Shown here: positions 45,473-59,887 of the stretch, piece by piece
How positions within the stretch are numbered: the stretch's first letter is position 1
Layout of the letters: the number at the start of each line of letters is the position of its first letter
From: Sinohyriopsis cumingii
Taxonomy: Eukaryota; Mollusca; Bivalvia; Unionida; Unionidae
Direction: 5' to 3'
DNA length: 64,000 nucleotides
Assembly (NCBI GenBank): GCA_028554795.2
Contig: JAPYKE020000037.1
Coordinates: 3,722,501 to 3,786,500, forward strand
The notes under the pieces: generated by a model
Told to the model about the DNA's origin: nothing
What the model saw: only the letters and a program-made list of their open reading frames with translations
Database searches by the model: none
Translations under genes and position numbers: made by a program

Positions 45473-47940
45473 AAAACGGCATCACGTGACCGTTGTCAGT
45501 GGTTAATATTTTCTCTTAAAGAATTGGAAAAAAGTATTTAATATTGATCTACTTTGAAATGTTATTTTAAACAAACAACAATAGTCAATGTAATGGACTT
45601 TACGAGACAGGTGCATATGCATGGAACATGCTGTATTTTTCATCAAATTAATCTAAAAAGAACTATTATTCTCTTCTTGAATGCCTATAATTGATTTAAA
45701 AACAATAAGTTATCTTCTAAATTTTGTTTCAATGCTATGTCTCACCTGTTTTGCCGGTAAGTAATCAAAATTCTATAATCGCCATGATAGTAATAAATGA
45801 AGATTATGGCAACAGCATTTTATTGTAGGTAATAAGATAAGTGAAAAAATTAAAAGCATTATGTATAATGACTATACATGTAACATTGCATAGAAATCGT
45901 TGTTATATGTAAATTAAAACATAAAAGCAATAATGCATAAAAAGTACTTGTCGGTTACTTTGATGTATGTGTACCTTGTGCCTGAACTGATTTTAAACGT
46001 TAATGCACATATAAAATTGTTATGATTTAGTATGCAATATTGCATGTGATCACTATGATCTACTCTTGATAATAGTTAATAGTATGTGCCAGGACGTAAT
46101 TCGATAGGATTGGTCAGCGGACATGTGCAGTTCTGCACAGGTGATACTTAGCATGTCGATCTACTTGCACGAACGAGTTTCTGCCTGCACTGCCAAAGTA
46201 ATTCATAATCCGGATACATCTAACTTCAGTATTTTTGAAAACTATTATACATGTATTCCTACAAATGTTTGCTGCTAACATTCAATATAAAACATTTCAT
46301 ACCTTGGGTTTTGTGTGGAAAACAGACCGATCAAACCTACAGATTGGATATATACGTGTGTATATTGTTTGTTGGCAATTTAGTACAATTCTGGTCCAAT
46401 AGTGTCGAAAAAACATTAAGTATATACTGCCTAGTGTCTGTGGATTAACACCATACAATTCATGTCAGCTTTCAAAGGAAAGCCAAAGAAGCAGTTAAGA
46501 TTAATTATTTGAAGGAAATCATTTTGTTTGTTTGTTTAAAGCTGTTTATTTTATATGTTTCTTTTAATTATCTATACTCCCCCCCCCCAACTACTCAGGC
46601 AAATAAATAAAATATAGTATAATGATGCCCTTAATAAAACGTAATTCCATTTGGAACAGCGTATACCGTCGTGCTGCGGACACATTTCCCAGTTCTGATC
46701 TCTTCCTCAATTTAGCTAATGTAGACAATCCAACAGTGTCGGACACAATACTGTTTCATTTGGTATTCCGGTCTTTAGATATGAAATATTAATATGACCA
46801 GGGAATGTATGATCAATTTGTGAGACTCTTGTAAAATGTACTACAATCTAACAAGCAAGTATACCACCAAATGGCATGTGTTTGCTGCATAAATCTCGAG
46901 AAACATCTCCTGTGTATTATGTCGAGGGCAATGTAGGTGTCAAGATATTGAAAGTAATCATGCAGATACATTGTCAAACAACCCAGATTGATATACCTTG
47001 TAGTAGGTGATTTTAAAGCTAGCTCGGTTTCAAATCCTTTGCATTATGTATCCGGTCATAAGTTCAGTCGTGTATTTGGTGCAACACACCCTAAGTCAGT
47101 GATAATTTTGGTGTACCTCAAAACAGTATTGGTACCAAACGCAATATATTTAACCTTCATCTCTAAAATTTTCATGTAAATATTCAGAACATTTATTCAA
47201 TTTTAAGCAATCTGATGACAAAGGTAGTGACGTTACCTTCATTTCTTCAGTGTGTATGACATATTGGGACATGTAATATAAATTACTGTTTTTCATTCTA
47301 TTGTCAATTAAAATATAGAAATGTTGCAGAAATAGGACACGCGTTCTCGGTTCTCGCTATCTAATGATGACGAAGATAATGGTGGAGACGATAATGAAGA
47401 ATACAATTTGTATAGAGACTGGATACTGTTTTAACGGAATTTAATCTGAAAGAAAACATTTGTGATAATTATGTTTTGAGGCTGTTCAGGTTTAGAGATT
47501 TACATCAGCAGCAGCGATAACTAATAGGAAGCAAAATAATAAGGGTATGTTTAGGAAATATGATAAAATATGTAATTACGTAACAATAACCACTACTCGT
47601 GTTACTGGATCTCAGGAGTTGGATTGTTTTACAAATTTACTTGCTGTAGATGGCGAAACTACTTTATGTGTTCAGGAAGAGAGCAAACATGAATTGAATC
47701 ATAGCATTTATGAAATTTAATCAGACAATTACTAGAGAAGAAATTAAACAAAATATTAAAACCATTGCTGCCGAAAACACTAGCAGATAAGATAGCATGG
47801 GAATTTACATGTTTAAAGAAACTTGCATGAATATGTAATACTTTTTAACGATTTTGTTTGATGAGATGTTTGAGTACAGAATAACTCCATAAGAACGTTG
47901 TTAGACTTAAAAATGAATCATAATAAATCCACATTTTTAC
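45473..47940. other. Intergenic AT-rich DNA
   Basis: Nothing recognisable; only short unsupported frames. Confidence 0.5.
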
Positions 47941-48038
47941 CTCGGAATCCGAAAATTCAAGTTCTCTCCAAGGTGAAATTCTAACAGGTAGTACAGGCAT
48001 TGGTTCATTTAGAACAGCCTCTGTCTCTTTCATGGGTT
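47941..48038 (-). pseudogene. Orphan IFI44-like C-terminal exon
   Basis: 98 nt between a TTTTTCCAG acceptor and a GAG|GTAAAA donor. It encodes a segment ending ISPWRELEFSDSE, matching the PWRE(S) tail of the last exons of units B and C, with the same phases (1 in, 0 out). The TK(V/I)D and PIKNYEN parts are absent, and no companion exons are seen to the right. It is likely the remnant of a fifth unit mostly lost or replaced, or an alternative last exon. Confidence 0.5.
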
Positions 48039-48089
48039 CTGGAAAAAGTAATGATCTTAATCAGAATATTTATGTCAATTATAATCGTT

Positions 48090-48092
<3 letters not shown>

Positions 48093-48173
<81 letters not shown>
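48093..48173. repeat. (TA)n microsatellite
   Basis: TA run. Confidence 0.95.
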
Positions 48174-48176
<3 letters not shown>

Positions 48177-48442
48177 CAGAGCGATTCAGTGAGTGTGAGA
48201 GAGTGAGACAGAGACACAAAGTGAGAGACACACACAAACAGCCACACAGAGAGATATTGGGGCTTTTTTTATCACACTTACTATAGGGACGAATTTACTT
48301 GTATTTATTAATCTAATTATAACATTTTTCAACTAAACCTTTAATAAGTTTATTCCTTTTTGGATACAGATCGATAGCATGTCGCAGAAGAAGTGTTGTT
48401 CCAACTGATTATGTAATGAAGCGATTTACTAAAGCAATATCA

Positions 48443-49689
<1,247 letters not shown>

Positions 49690-49690
<1 letters not shown>

Positions 49691-51541
49691 ACTTGGTTCA
49701 GCCATTGCATCGTACAAAGATGACCATCTGGAGTAATGTACAAGAGCAACATGTCCTCGGTTTGATCTTGTAATAATAAAGCTCGATCATAAGAGGCTTC
49801 GACACATCTACCACTGAATAATCGAAATGGATTGGCTATGTCAACGTCAGCTTCAACTTTTTGATGTGGACAGCTACAAGTCCACCTTCAAAGCTCTCTG
49901 GCGAAATGGACCTTACTTAAACGCATTCCCAATCACAGATACAACTTCGGGTTAAGTACGTGGACTACATAGATCGTTTACGTCCAAAGATTTTGAACAA
50001 GTTTGGAGCATTTAATAAACTGCCGTCATCTTTCATCCCCCATACACACTGATACGGGGACGGCCAACTGCAAGACTCCACCATCACTTCTGGAGCTATT
50101 GCTTACTCGTAATGGACATGATGATGCAAGTCGGGGTATTCCAAGTCAAGTGCAAACAAATATATTTTGTATCTATATATATCCCCTTCTTGGCCATCCA
50201 TACATGTTGGTGATGAAAAGATATATGTTGTAATTTTGAATGGATGGCTCTATCATAACGGTAGCTTGCCATCGAAATCCCGCCCCAGATTCCTCGTTCA
50301 AAACATGGATACTGATTAATGTCAGTGAGTAATTCCAACTCAACGTTGTTTCTATGCAAAAATGCATCCAAAGCTATTCTTGGGAAAACACAGTGCGCAA
50401 GATCGAGAATGTACACAGATGGCTGTATCACGAAATATATCAGTACGCAAATACAGATCATGATGTCATTAAGGTTTTACGTTCTAATACTAGCCAGATA
50501 TTGTTTGCATGTGCGTAGTATTTAGAAGAAACACATTCACTAAGCACGATGAATGAAATACCTCGATGTGTGGTAACTGCATTTCGCCAAACTTGTGATA
50601 GTGGCTGATGCACTAGTATGGATAGATGCATTTCTAGTTATCAGTTTCAACATTTTAGGGTTACCGGTACCAGCTAGGTGGTTTTGAATCTATTGAACTC
50701 GCTTTCTAACATCATGTTACTGACGGCTTTGTCCAGCTGAAAATGAGAAACTGTGGCGAATCAATAAACTGCAGTTGTCCCTGTGTAAACATCATGTATT
50801 TGTACACGTTGTTCATCTTAACGCTTATCGGAGCATTGGACGCTATTGCTAATGATTGCATAATAAGTAGTCATCATGACTGTGCACGTTATGAAACACT
50901 GCTAGAACTTTGTTTGCACAAAATGGTGACTCTAGATTGTATGAGCTTTTAGCCGCTCCTTAATACGCACCAGTGGTATCAGAGTCAACTCAAACTTTCA
51001 CTTCCACTGCTATCAGTCACACACTAACCATCACAGACACAGGAATGACAGACCCCATCAAACTCACGAGTGTAATCATTAGCCATTATCATGTTTGTCG
51101 ACAAGGCAAGTTGTTGCCGTATCCATTGTGAATCCGAGCAATTCTAGAAGTTCTACTACCTAGTCCTTGCCACGGTATAAAATCGGTTGTTCATTTTGCA
51201 AGTATAATGTCACTACAGTGTAAAAATGCTAATGAGGCTTGTACTACAGCTTAAACTGAAGAAACCCTATATAACTATCTCTGGTCGTCTACCGAAATGT
51301 CAAATCACATGCGACACTTTCATTTTTCCGTCAATGGCAGTAAATATTAAACTATTGATCTCATGATTATGATTTGCAAACCATCTGTCATTAAGTTGCA
51401 CCGGAAATTTATATTACCAAAATTGAGTTTGCATTGTTTGCAATTTTGAGGTTCAGCTGTATTATCGCTTGTTAAATGCCTCAAAAAAGAGAGCGCCCAT
51501 CTGAAATATTCATTGTCATCATTTACCATGGTGGAATACAC
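49690..51541 (-). pseudogene. Relic of a second family-B DNA polymerase element
   Basis: Fragments on the minus strand, in order. 51347-51541 has DNEYFRWALSFLRHL and LNFGNINF, matching the DN(E/K)CF-W..L..LH and LN..GI.F block upstream of DNA_pol_B_2-type polymerases of eukaryotic mobile elements. 50096-50461 has ALDAFLHRNNVELELLTDIN and WGGISMASYRYDRA, matching the block before polymerase motif A in the same group. Frames around 49850-50110 contain LEYP and, after shifts, LGMRLSKVH. Stops and shifts are frequent. It is clearly different from the Polinton PolB at 30-34 kb. Assigned from memory of the family, without a search. Confidence 0.5.
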
Positions 51542-51599
51542 GCTGGCGCTGTGATGTAACTCAATCAGCGATAAATAAAGTTCTGGGATAAACGAAGGT

Positions 51600-54500
51600 G
51601 TAATATCAATAATCTAGAAAGTATCCATCCGTAACCTTCTCTGAAGTAATTTTCCAATTTATCGAGGCTTCTTGCATAACCTTCATTGATTTCAAAGTTT
51701 TTGGTGTCTTTATTAATCAGTGTAAACAGGCACCTCTATGAAACCATAGTTATGATGTTAAAGATGTTGTCAAGCCATATTTGTATACATTGCCAAGTAG
51801 TGTTATTTCCACACTGAGACAAATTTCATCCTTGATTATTGACGGCAATGTTGTCCGTGCCTTATTTATATGATTCTCGGAAGCATATTTCATTAAAGTT
51901 GTATAGTCCCTCTTCTTGGCTTGTATGCGCTTGGAATAACCGCACAATATTCGTGAAGATCAAGAGAGCGTATTTACAATTTCAATTCTGGATCTCTAAT
52001 TGTGTACATACTCGACTGCATCAGCGTCGATAGTTACCGCGATGCGTCAGTGGTTTTGTTCATTGTCAACGATACATACAATTTCTGTTCGTTTTGGTCC
52101 GTGTGAGAACTTTAATATTTAGTCGTTCTGCTGTAGTTACAGTCCGATGCGGTTCGACAATAATACCTAATAACACAAGTATGTCAGCTGTTCTTATTGC
52201 TATTTTCATGTTACTGTTGCAATCGGCTGTGGCTGATCCTGAGGAAGTCGTTGCACAATTATCTGTTGCTCTTTTGCGAGCCATAATAAGTCAGTTATTC
52301 CAGCTGTTCCTATATTGCTTGGTATTTGTATGCAACGATTTTGCGCGAGTTGTCTTAATTGAATCACAGTTGGCATACTGATTTAAACGGAGAATAATTG
52401 TTTATTTGCAGAATTAGTAAATATTTTGAGTATGTTTACTCTAACAGGCCCAAAAATATCAGTCGCTTTGATCCTAACTATTATTTCATTTACATATATT
52501 TCTATATTGTTTCCAAAAGTACTGATGTAGGATGCTTCTTCTATCCTAGGTATTTTTTAATTTAGTTCAAATATGCGTCTTTTAAGTCTTTGCGTGCGCG
52601 TATGATAATGGTTGCAAATAGAGTCGCATAGTCGGCGAAGAAGTATACACGATTCGACTCTGATTCCACATTTAAGACATAGTCTAGCACCTCAGCCAAC
52701 ACGTAACGCGTTCAAATGTCATTGATGGCATTCGTAACGGCTATTTTTGCAGAAAAGTTCATATTTACTAAGACATACAACTCTGCATTAGTTGCGTCTT
52801 AATATATATATAGTCTTTAACTAAATTTTATACTGCGTCACTCTCTGGTCTTATTTTTATTAGGTATTTAAATGTTTTGGCAAGAAACTAAATGTTTTGG
52901 AAGCAAAGGATAGTACTCAAATTAATTCTCATAAAAAATACTTTTAAATGTGATTTTTAACTTTAAATGAAGCCCTGCTACATAAACAGGCTCATCTTTC
53001 CGATCTGGGATCTATAGACATCATTACCTCAAAGCCTAAATAAGTTCAAATTATCTGTAATCCACAACTATACAATAGCATACCATCACGTTTGAATAAA
53101 TATCCAATTATCGCAAACGTTTCATGTCATTTATGAAAATAATCAATATTTCTTCAATCAATCAATCGCAAATTAATCACATGTTTTTCGGTTTCTCCTT
53201 AAGGCCGGTGAATTTATATTCCATTGAGATATTAATGCCATCATCAACTGTGATTATATTTTTGTTGTTGATGATTATCTAATATAAACAAATTCGATCA
53301 ACTTCTGCTGCAAATTACTGTCAATAACAGCGTTTGTTGTAGAATAATCTAGTAATGCCTTTATTGGAATTCTTACCTCACGCTAATATTATTTTTAACA
53401 TAAATACTGGAAACTTATATAAGTTGTTGTCATTCAAGGTCATTCATGGTACACTCCTGATTCTTCGTTTCAAATATATTTTTTTTACTGCAGAAATGCC
53501 TGCAAAAACACATTATCTGTCGTACAAAGCACGTTTTCTTTAAATCCGTGTAGCTTATATGAGCACGGGAAAGTGTGTCGTCGATAATTTGGAAAACAAA
53601 TAAATTACTAAATACAACCTGATCGTATTACAAAAGATCTAAACCTAGGTTATATTCTAAAGCACATAAATGAAAAGATGGTATTCTACAACCCTCATAA
53701 GCTCAACATGCTAACAAATTCAGATGATATCACATCGATATGAGTTTTCTAAAAAGCTTGCCTATGTAGCACGTAATCGGGCCACATTATGCCGGTCTGT
53801 AATTTATGGATGTTACAAAATAGAGAACTGAGAGGTCAGCATATGATTACCATAATGATTTAACACATATGTGAGTTTATCAGTTTTCATCATGTTATTA
53901 CTATCGGCGAATTAAAAGTTACTATCATCATTAAAATCTTAATTTGCTAAACTCATTGGTAAACCTATAGCAATTTATACGGACGCACAGTTTATGGGGT
54001 TTGAGGGGGGAATGCATATTTATTCAATGGACAAACGTTATAACCAAATTCAATGTTTATTTTTCAAACTGTTTATGCTTGTATCCATTTTGAGGTATAT
54101 GTCGATGGCTTTGAACATACATGTGGTAAACACGTTTTACCATTCGTTAAAAGTGTCAATATACAAGCAAGAACCGGAAACTAACTATAAATATTCGCTC
54201 AGTTGTATATGGATCTGCTATTTGTTGTTGCTACGTCTCTTAGTGACGTCCCAATACTCATACAATCTATTAGGTGTGTCATTCTTAGTTTGTAGGTAAA
54301 GCGAATGCACGCAATGTTATTTAGAACCTATATGGCTCCGGGAACAACAGGTGGTGATAAGTCATCACCGTCCTTGTCACTTCCAGTAGAAAACATCTTC
54401 GGTCGCTTCCTGATTATCACTGATTGCACAAATAATACTTTCCATATTTGGTATCGTAGATGCGACAATGTCACTATTGGAAATAAGCTGACCAGATAAA

Positions 54501-55020
54501 TCGGCATCCTCGCTATCAAACACATAAGGGGGTAGCGCAATTAAATGCTTTACGGGCTAACATCATTACAGTCAATGTTGCGACTGTTAATGATATCTTG
54601 TCGGTCACTAAACCTTGCCTTAAGAAAACATTTTGGAACACAGCCCAACCAAACATCAAGCATACTGAGTTAGAATAGTATGTTCCTCTCTCAGTCAATA
54701 TCTATATCAATGCTCTCGGGGTAGATTTGGAATAGAAGACGTCTTGCAGATTTCAAAATGAAGATAACGCTTTGGAAAATGAGAGATTTGATATAAAATG
54801 TACTCGACTGTTTAACACACAAGTGAACAACTATATCTAGAGGATGTTTCAGAATTATTTGGCTTTAAGAGCACAACACAAAACATTCGTCATGTTTTGA
54901 CTGCATTTAACCCATGAACATAAAAATCGATTACGAATGAGGTGAGAATATCACGGTTTTATGCTTTACACCTCTTTGTTACACCGTTGTTATTTTGAAT
55001 GTGGTGTGATTAGCACGCCT
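51600..55020. other. Non-coding DNA, no gene supported
   Basis: Only short frames without domain signal. Part of it may extend the polymerase relic, but no clear motif was seen. Confidence 0.45.
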
Positions 55021-55035
55021 TTCCCAGGTCTAGGA

Positions 55036-55350
55036 CCGCTCTGGTGGCTTAGTGGTTAGAGCATTTGCCTCGGATACGGGATGTCGCAGGTTCTGACAAC
55101 GGCCGAGTCATGCCAAAGCCATAAAAATGGTACCAACAGCTGCCTCTCTTGGAGCTCAGCTTTCAGAGGTTAGTATTAGGGCTAGTCGGCCCTTTGTCAG
55201 GATAATATGACTGGGTGGGACATTATGCTACATGTTTGTGGCATGAAGCCCTAGTGCTAGACATCACTAAAACTGTCATACTTTAGACATCGTGGATATC
55301 TGACTGAAAATTGGTAAAGCTACGTTACAAATCCAAAACACACACACACA
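55036..55350 (+). mobile_element. tRNA-derived SINE, full-length-looking
   Basis: The head resembles a tRNA gene: a GCTCTGGTGGCTTAGTGG start with an A-box-like TGGCTTAGTGG, and a B-box-like GGTTCTGA about 45 bp later. A body shared with 3318-3541 and 62627-62850 follows (taatatgactgggtgggaca, gctagacatcacta), and the element ends in a (CA)n run. It is a pol III-type retroposon, not a functional tRNA. Confidence 0.75.
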
Positions 55351-55599
55351 TTGCCATGTTTTTGTTACACCTTTGTTTTGTGAACGACAGACATTAATTT
55401 TAATAGAGAAAACGTTGCTTCACGGAAAGTAATGGAAAACACTAAAACACGCATAAGATTCCGCCGAAAATAGCTTCATTGATTTCTCGTATATTTAAAC
55501 ATTGTGCAAGTCCATGCTCTAACTGTTATTAACACTGTCTGACACCTTGCTATTTTGTAATCACACATGATAATCAATTACAATATAATTCTAATTCAT

Positions 55600-55680
55600 C
55601 ATCCTTATCATTATCATCATCATCATCTTGTTATTATTATAATTATTAATATTATTATTATTATTATTATTATTTATAGT
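55600..55680. repeat. (ATC)n/(ATT)n trinucleotide microsatellite
   Basis: atcatcatc passing into attattatt. Confidence 0.85.
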
Positions 55681-56119
55681 TGAAGTAGTAGTACCTGATT
55701 AAAAGATAGTTTCAAAACTTGTTGCACGAGAGATGTGGAAAACAATCCTATAAATAAATTATAACTAGTACCGTTACACAGGAAATACAAAAACACCAGT
55801 AAAATACTTTCGGATCATTTTCTAATTGTAAAGCTGCACAACACCTGTACATCTGACATTTGAGAACATAGATTGTATATCTTCAAGGATTGGGATCACG
55901 TTGTTTACTCAGACAAACAGGGTATTAAATATACTAAATTCAATTGATTCCTACCCTAAATGGTATGTACTTCGAGTGTAACTTCTTTATTGCGATATTT
56001 TTTATGTCTATATCCTGCCGTAAGGGTAGAGGGGTGGTAAATCACATGCAGAATAACTATGTCTTGTGGGTAGTTAAACAGTTAGCCATTCCAAACATGA
56101 CATTGTTAACATACTTGCT

Positions 56120-58896
56120 GATAGCTTCTCAAAAAATTCCTCATCCTCTAATTAGAAGCATTCAGAAGATTAAAAACTCACAAAGAAAAGACACGGTTGA
56201 AATTCACATCGAATAACTCAGAAAGTTATAATCAACCGTTTACAATGTATCAGCTGAAGGAATCTCTGAATAAGGCCCACGATACATCCACTGGGCCTGA
56301 CGAAATACATTACCAGTTTTTGAAACACCTCCAAGAACCTTCATTAACAGCCCTTCTAGAAATTTTCAACAATTTATGGATTACTGGTAATGTACCAAAA
56401 TCTGGAAAGAGGCAACAGTAATACCAGTTCCCAAACCCGGTAAAGACAGCGCAGATCCTAACAGCTATCGACCAATTGCACTCACAAGCTGTGTGTGCAA
56501 AACAATGGAACGAATGATCAATTCTCGGCTTGTCTGGTACTTGGAAACTAATAATTTAATATCTCCTTTCCAAAGTGGCTTTCGATATGGCCGGAGCACC
56601 AATGATCATCTGGTTAGACTGGAAACATTTATTCGCGATGCATTTATTAAGAAAGAACATTTAGTAGCGGTTTTCTTTGATTTAGAAAAGGCCTATGACA
56701 CGACATGGAAGTACGGGATACTAAATGACCTGAACGATCTAGGTCTAAAAGGCCGTCTGCCCTCTTTCATATCCAACTTCCTCTCAGACAGAGAATTCAA
56801 AGTACGAGTGGGCTGTACTCTCTCCGATCTCCACGAGCAAGAGATGGGTGTGCCCCAGGGCAGTATTTTATCTGTGACGCTCTTTAACATCAAAATTAAT
56901 AGCATCACCAAGTGTTTGACTCCTGGTGTGGATTGCTCGTTATACGTTGATGATTTTCTAATATGTTATCGGTCAAAGCACATGCATACAATTGAAAGAC
57001 AACTGCAGCAAAATATAAACAAAATTCAAAATTGGGCCAATGCAAACGGTTTCAAATTCTCGAAATCATAAACGGTATGCATGCATTTCTGTCAGCTACG
57101 AAAACATCACGATGAACCGAACCTCACGCTGGAAGGAACACCTATTCCAGTTGTTGAGGAAACCAAATTTTTAGGTATAATCTTTGACAGAAAACTGAAC
57201 TTTATTCCACACCTAAAGAACTTAAAAGCTAAATGCTTAAAAGCACTTAATCTACTTAAAGCACTTAATCTACTTAAAGTAGTAGCGCACACTGACTGGG
57301 GTACTGATAGAAAAGTCATCCTAAATTTATACAGAACGTTTATTCGCTCCAAACTGGACTATGGTTGCGTTGTGTATGGTTCAGCCAGAAAATCGTATCT
57401 TAAAATGCTTGATCCAATTCATCATCAGGGAATAAGACTGGCTCTGGGAGCATTTAAAACATCCCCGTGTGAAAGCCTTCTAGCTGAGGCGAATGAACCA
57501 CCGTTATCGCATCGTAGAGAAATGCTTTCCGCACAGTATGCTCTCAAATTAAAATCAAACCCTCTGAATCCTGCTTTTTCGGCTGTTTTTCAACCCAAAT
57601 ACAAAACTTTATACGAAAATAAACCAAACGCCATACCTTCCTTTGGCATTAGAATATCATCCAGCCTTGACACTACAAATATAGATCTTTCTAAAATTCA
57701 GAAAATATCCATCTCCGAAACACCACCCTGGCTACTTAAACAACCAAAAGTACGTTTTACGCTACACGATGGAAAAAAATCCGAAACAAACGCTTCCGTC
57801 TTCCACAACTCTTACCATGAACTCCTCACCGAATTTAAAAACTACACCAGAATTTACACTGATGGATCAAAGGATGAGGAAAAGGCTGCTGCAGCCTTTG
57901 TTTGTGGAAATCACACAAGTTCGCTTACCAAATGGAGCATCAATTTTTACAGCCGAAATCAGAGCAATAGACCTTGCTCTGCAACATATAGAAAAGAACC
58001 GCATTTCAAACTGTATCATCTTTTCCGACACGCTATCAGTACTCCAGTCACTACACAATAGAAAACTCGAGAACCCATTATTGAAAAACATACTTGTAAA
58101 AAATACCGAGCTGAGTGTCTCCCACAATATAATATACTGTTGGTTACCTAGCCACATTGGCATTAAAGGTAACGAAAAAGCAGATCTCGTTGCTAAAATG
58201 GCCCTTTCTCAAGAACCATCTAATTTTAAAATACCATATACTGATTTTAAACCTTATATCAGAAAGTTCTTACGTCAGAAGTGGCAGGCATCATGGAATG
58301 ATGCTGTAAATAACAAACTTCACGCAATCAAACCAACTCTAGGAGAATGGACTCCTTCCTACAGAACCATTCGTAGGGAGGAGGTAGTCATTGCAAGAAT
58401 CCGAATTGGTCATACTTATATCACCCACACCCACATACTAAAAGGTGAAGACCCACCAGAGTGCGTTTCTTGCAATGAACCATTCACTGTCAAGCACTTT
58501 ATGATAGAGTGCTTTGACCTACAACCTACGCGCGATCGTTATTACATTGTGCATGACATGAAAGAACTTTTTGATAATATAAACATCACTCGTATTATAG
58601 AGTTCTTGAAAGCCGTAAATATTTACTCTAAACTCTGACTTTTATGCTATCACCTTGTGCAGTTTTATGCAATATAAATACCGTCCCATTTTAATACCTA
58701 TTCATCTTTTTTACATCTCCCGTTGATCGGGAAGCTTTATTTTGCACCGTTACCATCTTACCGTTTTTAATTTCAACCATTTGTTCTTTTATATCGCTGG
58801 TCGATGTAGAACCTTTTATAAGTTTTAAAAGATTATACAAGTAACACTTTGTTTGGCGCTAAATAGCCTAAGAGTGCTGATGCGCCGTTAAAAAAA

Positions 58897-58926
<30 letters not shown>
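56120..58926 (+). mobile_element. Non-LTR retrotransposon, 5'-truncated (RT + RNase H)
   Basis: Plus-strand copy lacking the endonuclease. RT fragments: 56197-56421 (YNQPFTMYQLKESL, STGPDEIHYQ), a frameshift, then 56493-57071 (FDLEKAYDTTW, MGVPQGSILSV, YVDD catalytic box). An in-frame TAA at 57069-57071 is followed by the same frame to 58061. Another frameshift near 57900-57960 falls within RNase H (RIYTDGSKDE, then TAEIRAIDLAL, then WLPSHIGIKGNEKADLVAK), and the frame ends at 58638. Presence of RNase H and a 3' (ATCA)n tail points to the I/Nimb-like part of the I-Jockey group. A small in-frame tandem duplication (KALNLL twice) lies at about 57240-57280. Dead copy. Confidence 0.85.
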
Positions 58927-58927
<1 letters not shown>

Positions 58928-59218
58928 TAAACTCTGACTTTTATGCTATCACCTTGTGCAGTTTTATGCAATATATATACCGTCCCATTTTAATACCTAT
59001 TCATCTTTTTTACATCTCCCGTTGATCGGGAAGCTTTATTTTGCACCGTTACCATCTTACCGTTTTTAATTTCAACCATTTGTTCTTTTATATCGCTGGT
59101 CGATATAGGACCTTTTATAAGTTTTAAAAGATTATACAAATAACACTTTGTTTGGCGTTAAATAGCCGAAAAGTGCTGATGCGCCGTTAAAAAAACAAAC
59201 AATCAATCAATCAATCGT
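58628..59218 (+). repeat. Tandem duplicate of the retrotransposon 3' tail
   Basis: Two head-to-tail copies of about 295 bp (58628-58925 and 58926-59218). Each starts ctaaactctgacttttatgc, runs through gcgccgttaaaaaa, and ends in a (caat)n run. They differ at only a few positions (for example gatgtagaa versus gatatagga). The junction is exactly at the simple-repeat tail. Confidence 0.88.
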
Positions 59219-59856
59219 TCATGATTCCTACAATTCAGGAAAGAAAAGCCAACATAATAATAATAAGACGAACATCACTGTATGGAAAAGACAAAGGATA
59301 CTAGAATTATCCAATAACTGCAAACTAACCAAATCAAATAATCCGTCTTTTAATATTGCATTTTTTAAAAGTCTTCTAACTGTTTGAACAAATATTATAA
59401 ACGGAAAAGATAGAGGAGACATATTTATAAACAAAGTATTGTTGTGAATTTGCATGAATTGATGGTGAGCACTAAATTGAAGTTTTCTAATCGTTTTTAC
59501 GTATGAAATTTACTGCAGTCGTGTGTAGATCTTTTGCATACAATCACACATAAGGATTTCATGGCTAATTTTGGGTTCAAATTTAGGTATGAAAGACAGT
59601 TGCCAATTAATTTGGATCTTGCACGTAATGTCATATATGTGAGGAACATGTGGTATCTAGAACAAAACACAATAAAAGCATGCGATGCAACAATATAAAT
59701 ACCAAAGTTCCAACACGGTGTTCGATCTGAATGGATATTGCAGGTGTATAGCGAAAGATGTATGGGTGATTTTTACGAAATATAAATTTAATCTGGTTAT
59801 GTATCTCCTTTATGTTTTCACTTCTCATGATATCACTGACAAATCCCAGGTAAAGC

Positions 59857-59887
<31 letters not shown>

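Noticed and set aside
54305..54540. Overlapping frames of 64-70 codons on both strands
   Set aside because: No domain, no splice context, no support beyond openness.
55036..55110. Possible functional tRNA gene
   Set aside because: The head is tRNA-like but the B box is imperfect, and it continues into a SINE body found elsewhere in the window.
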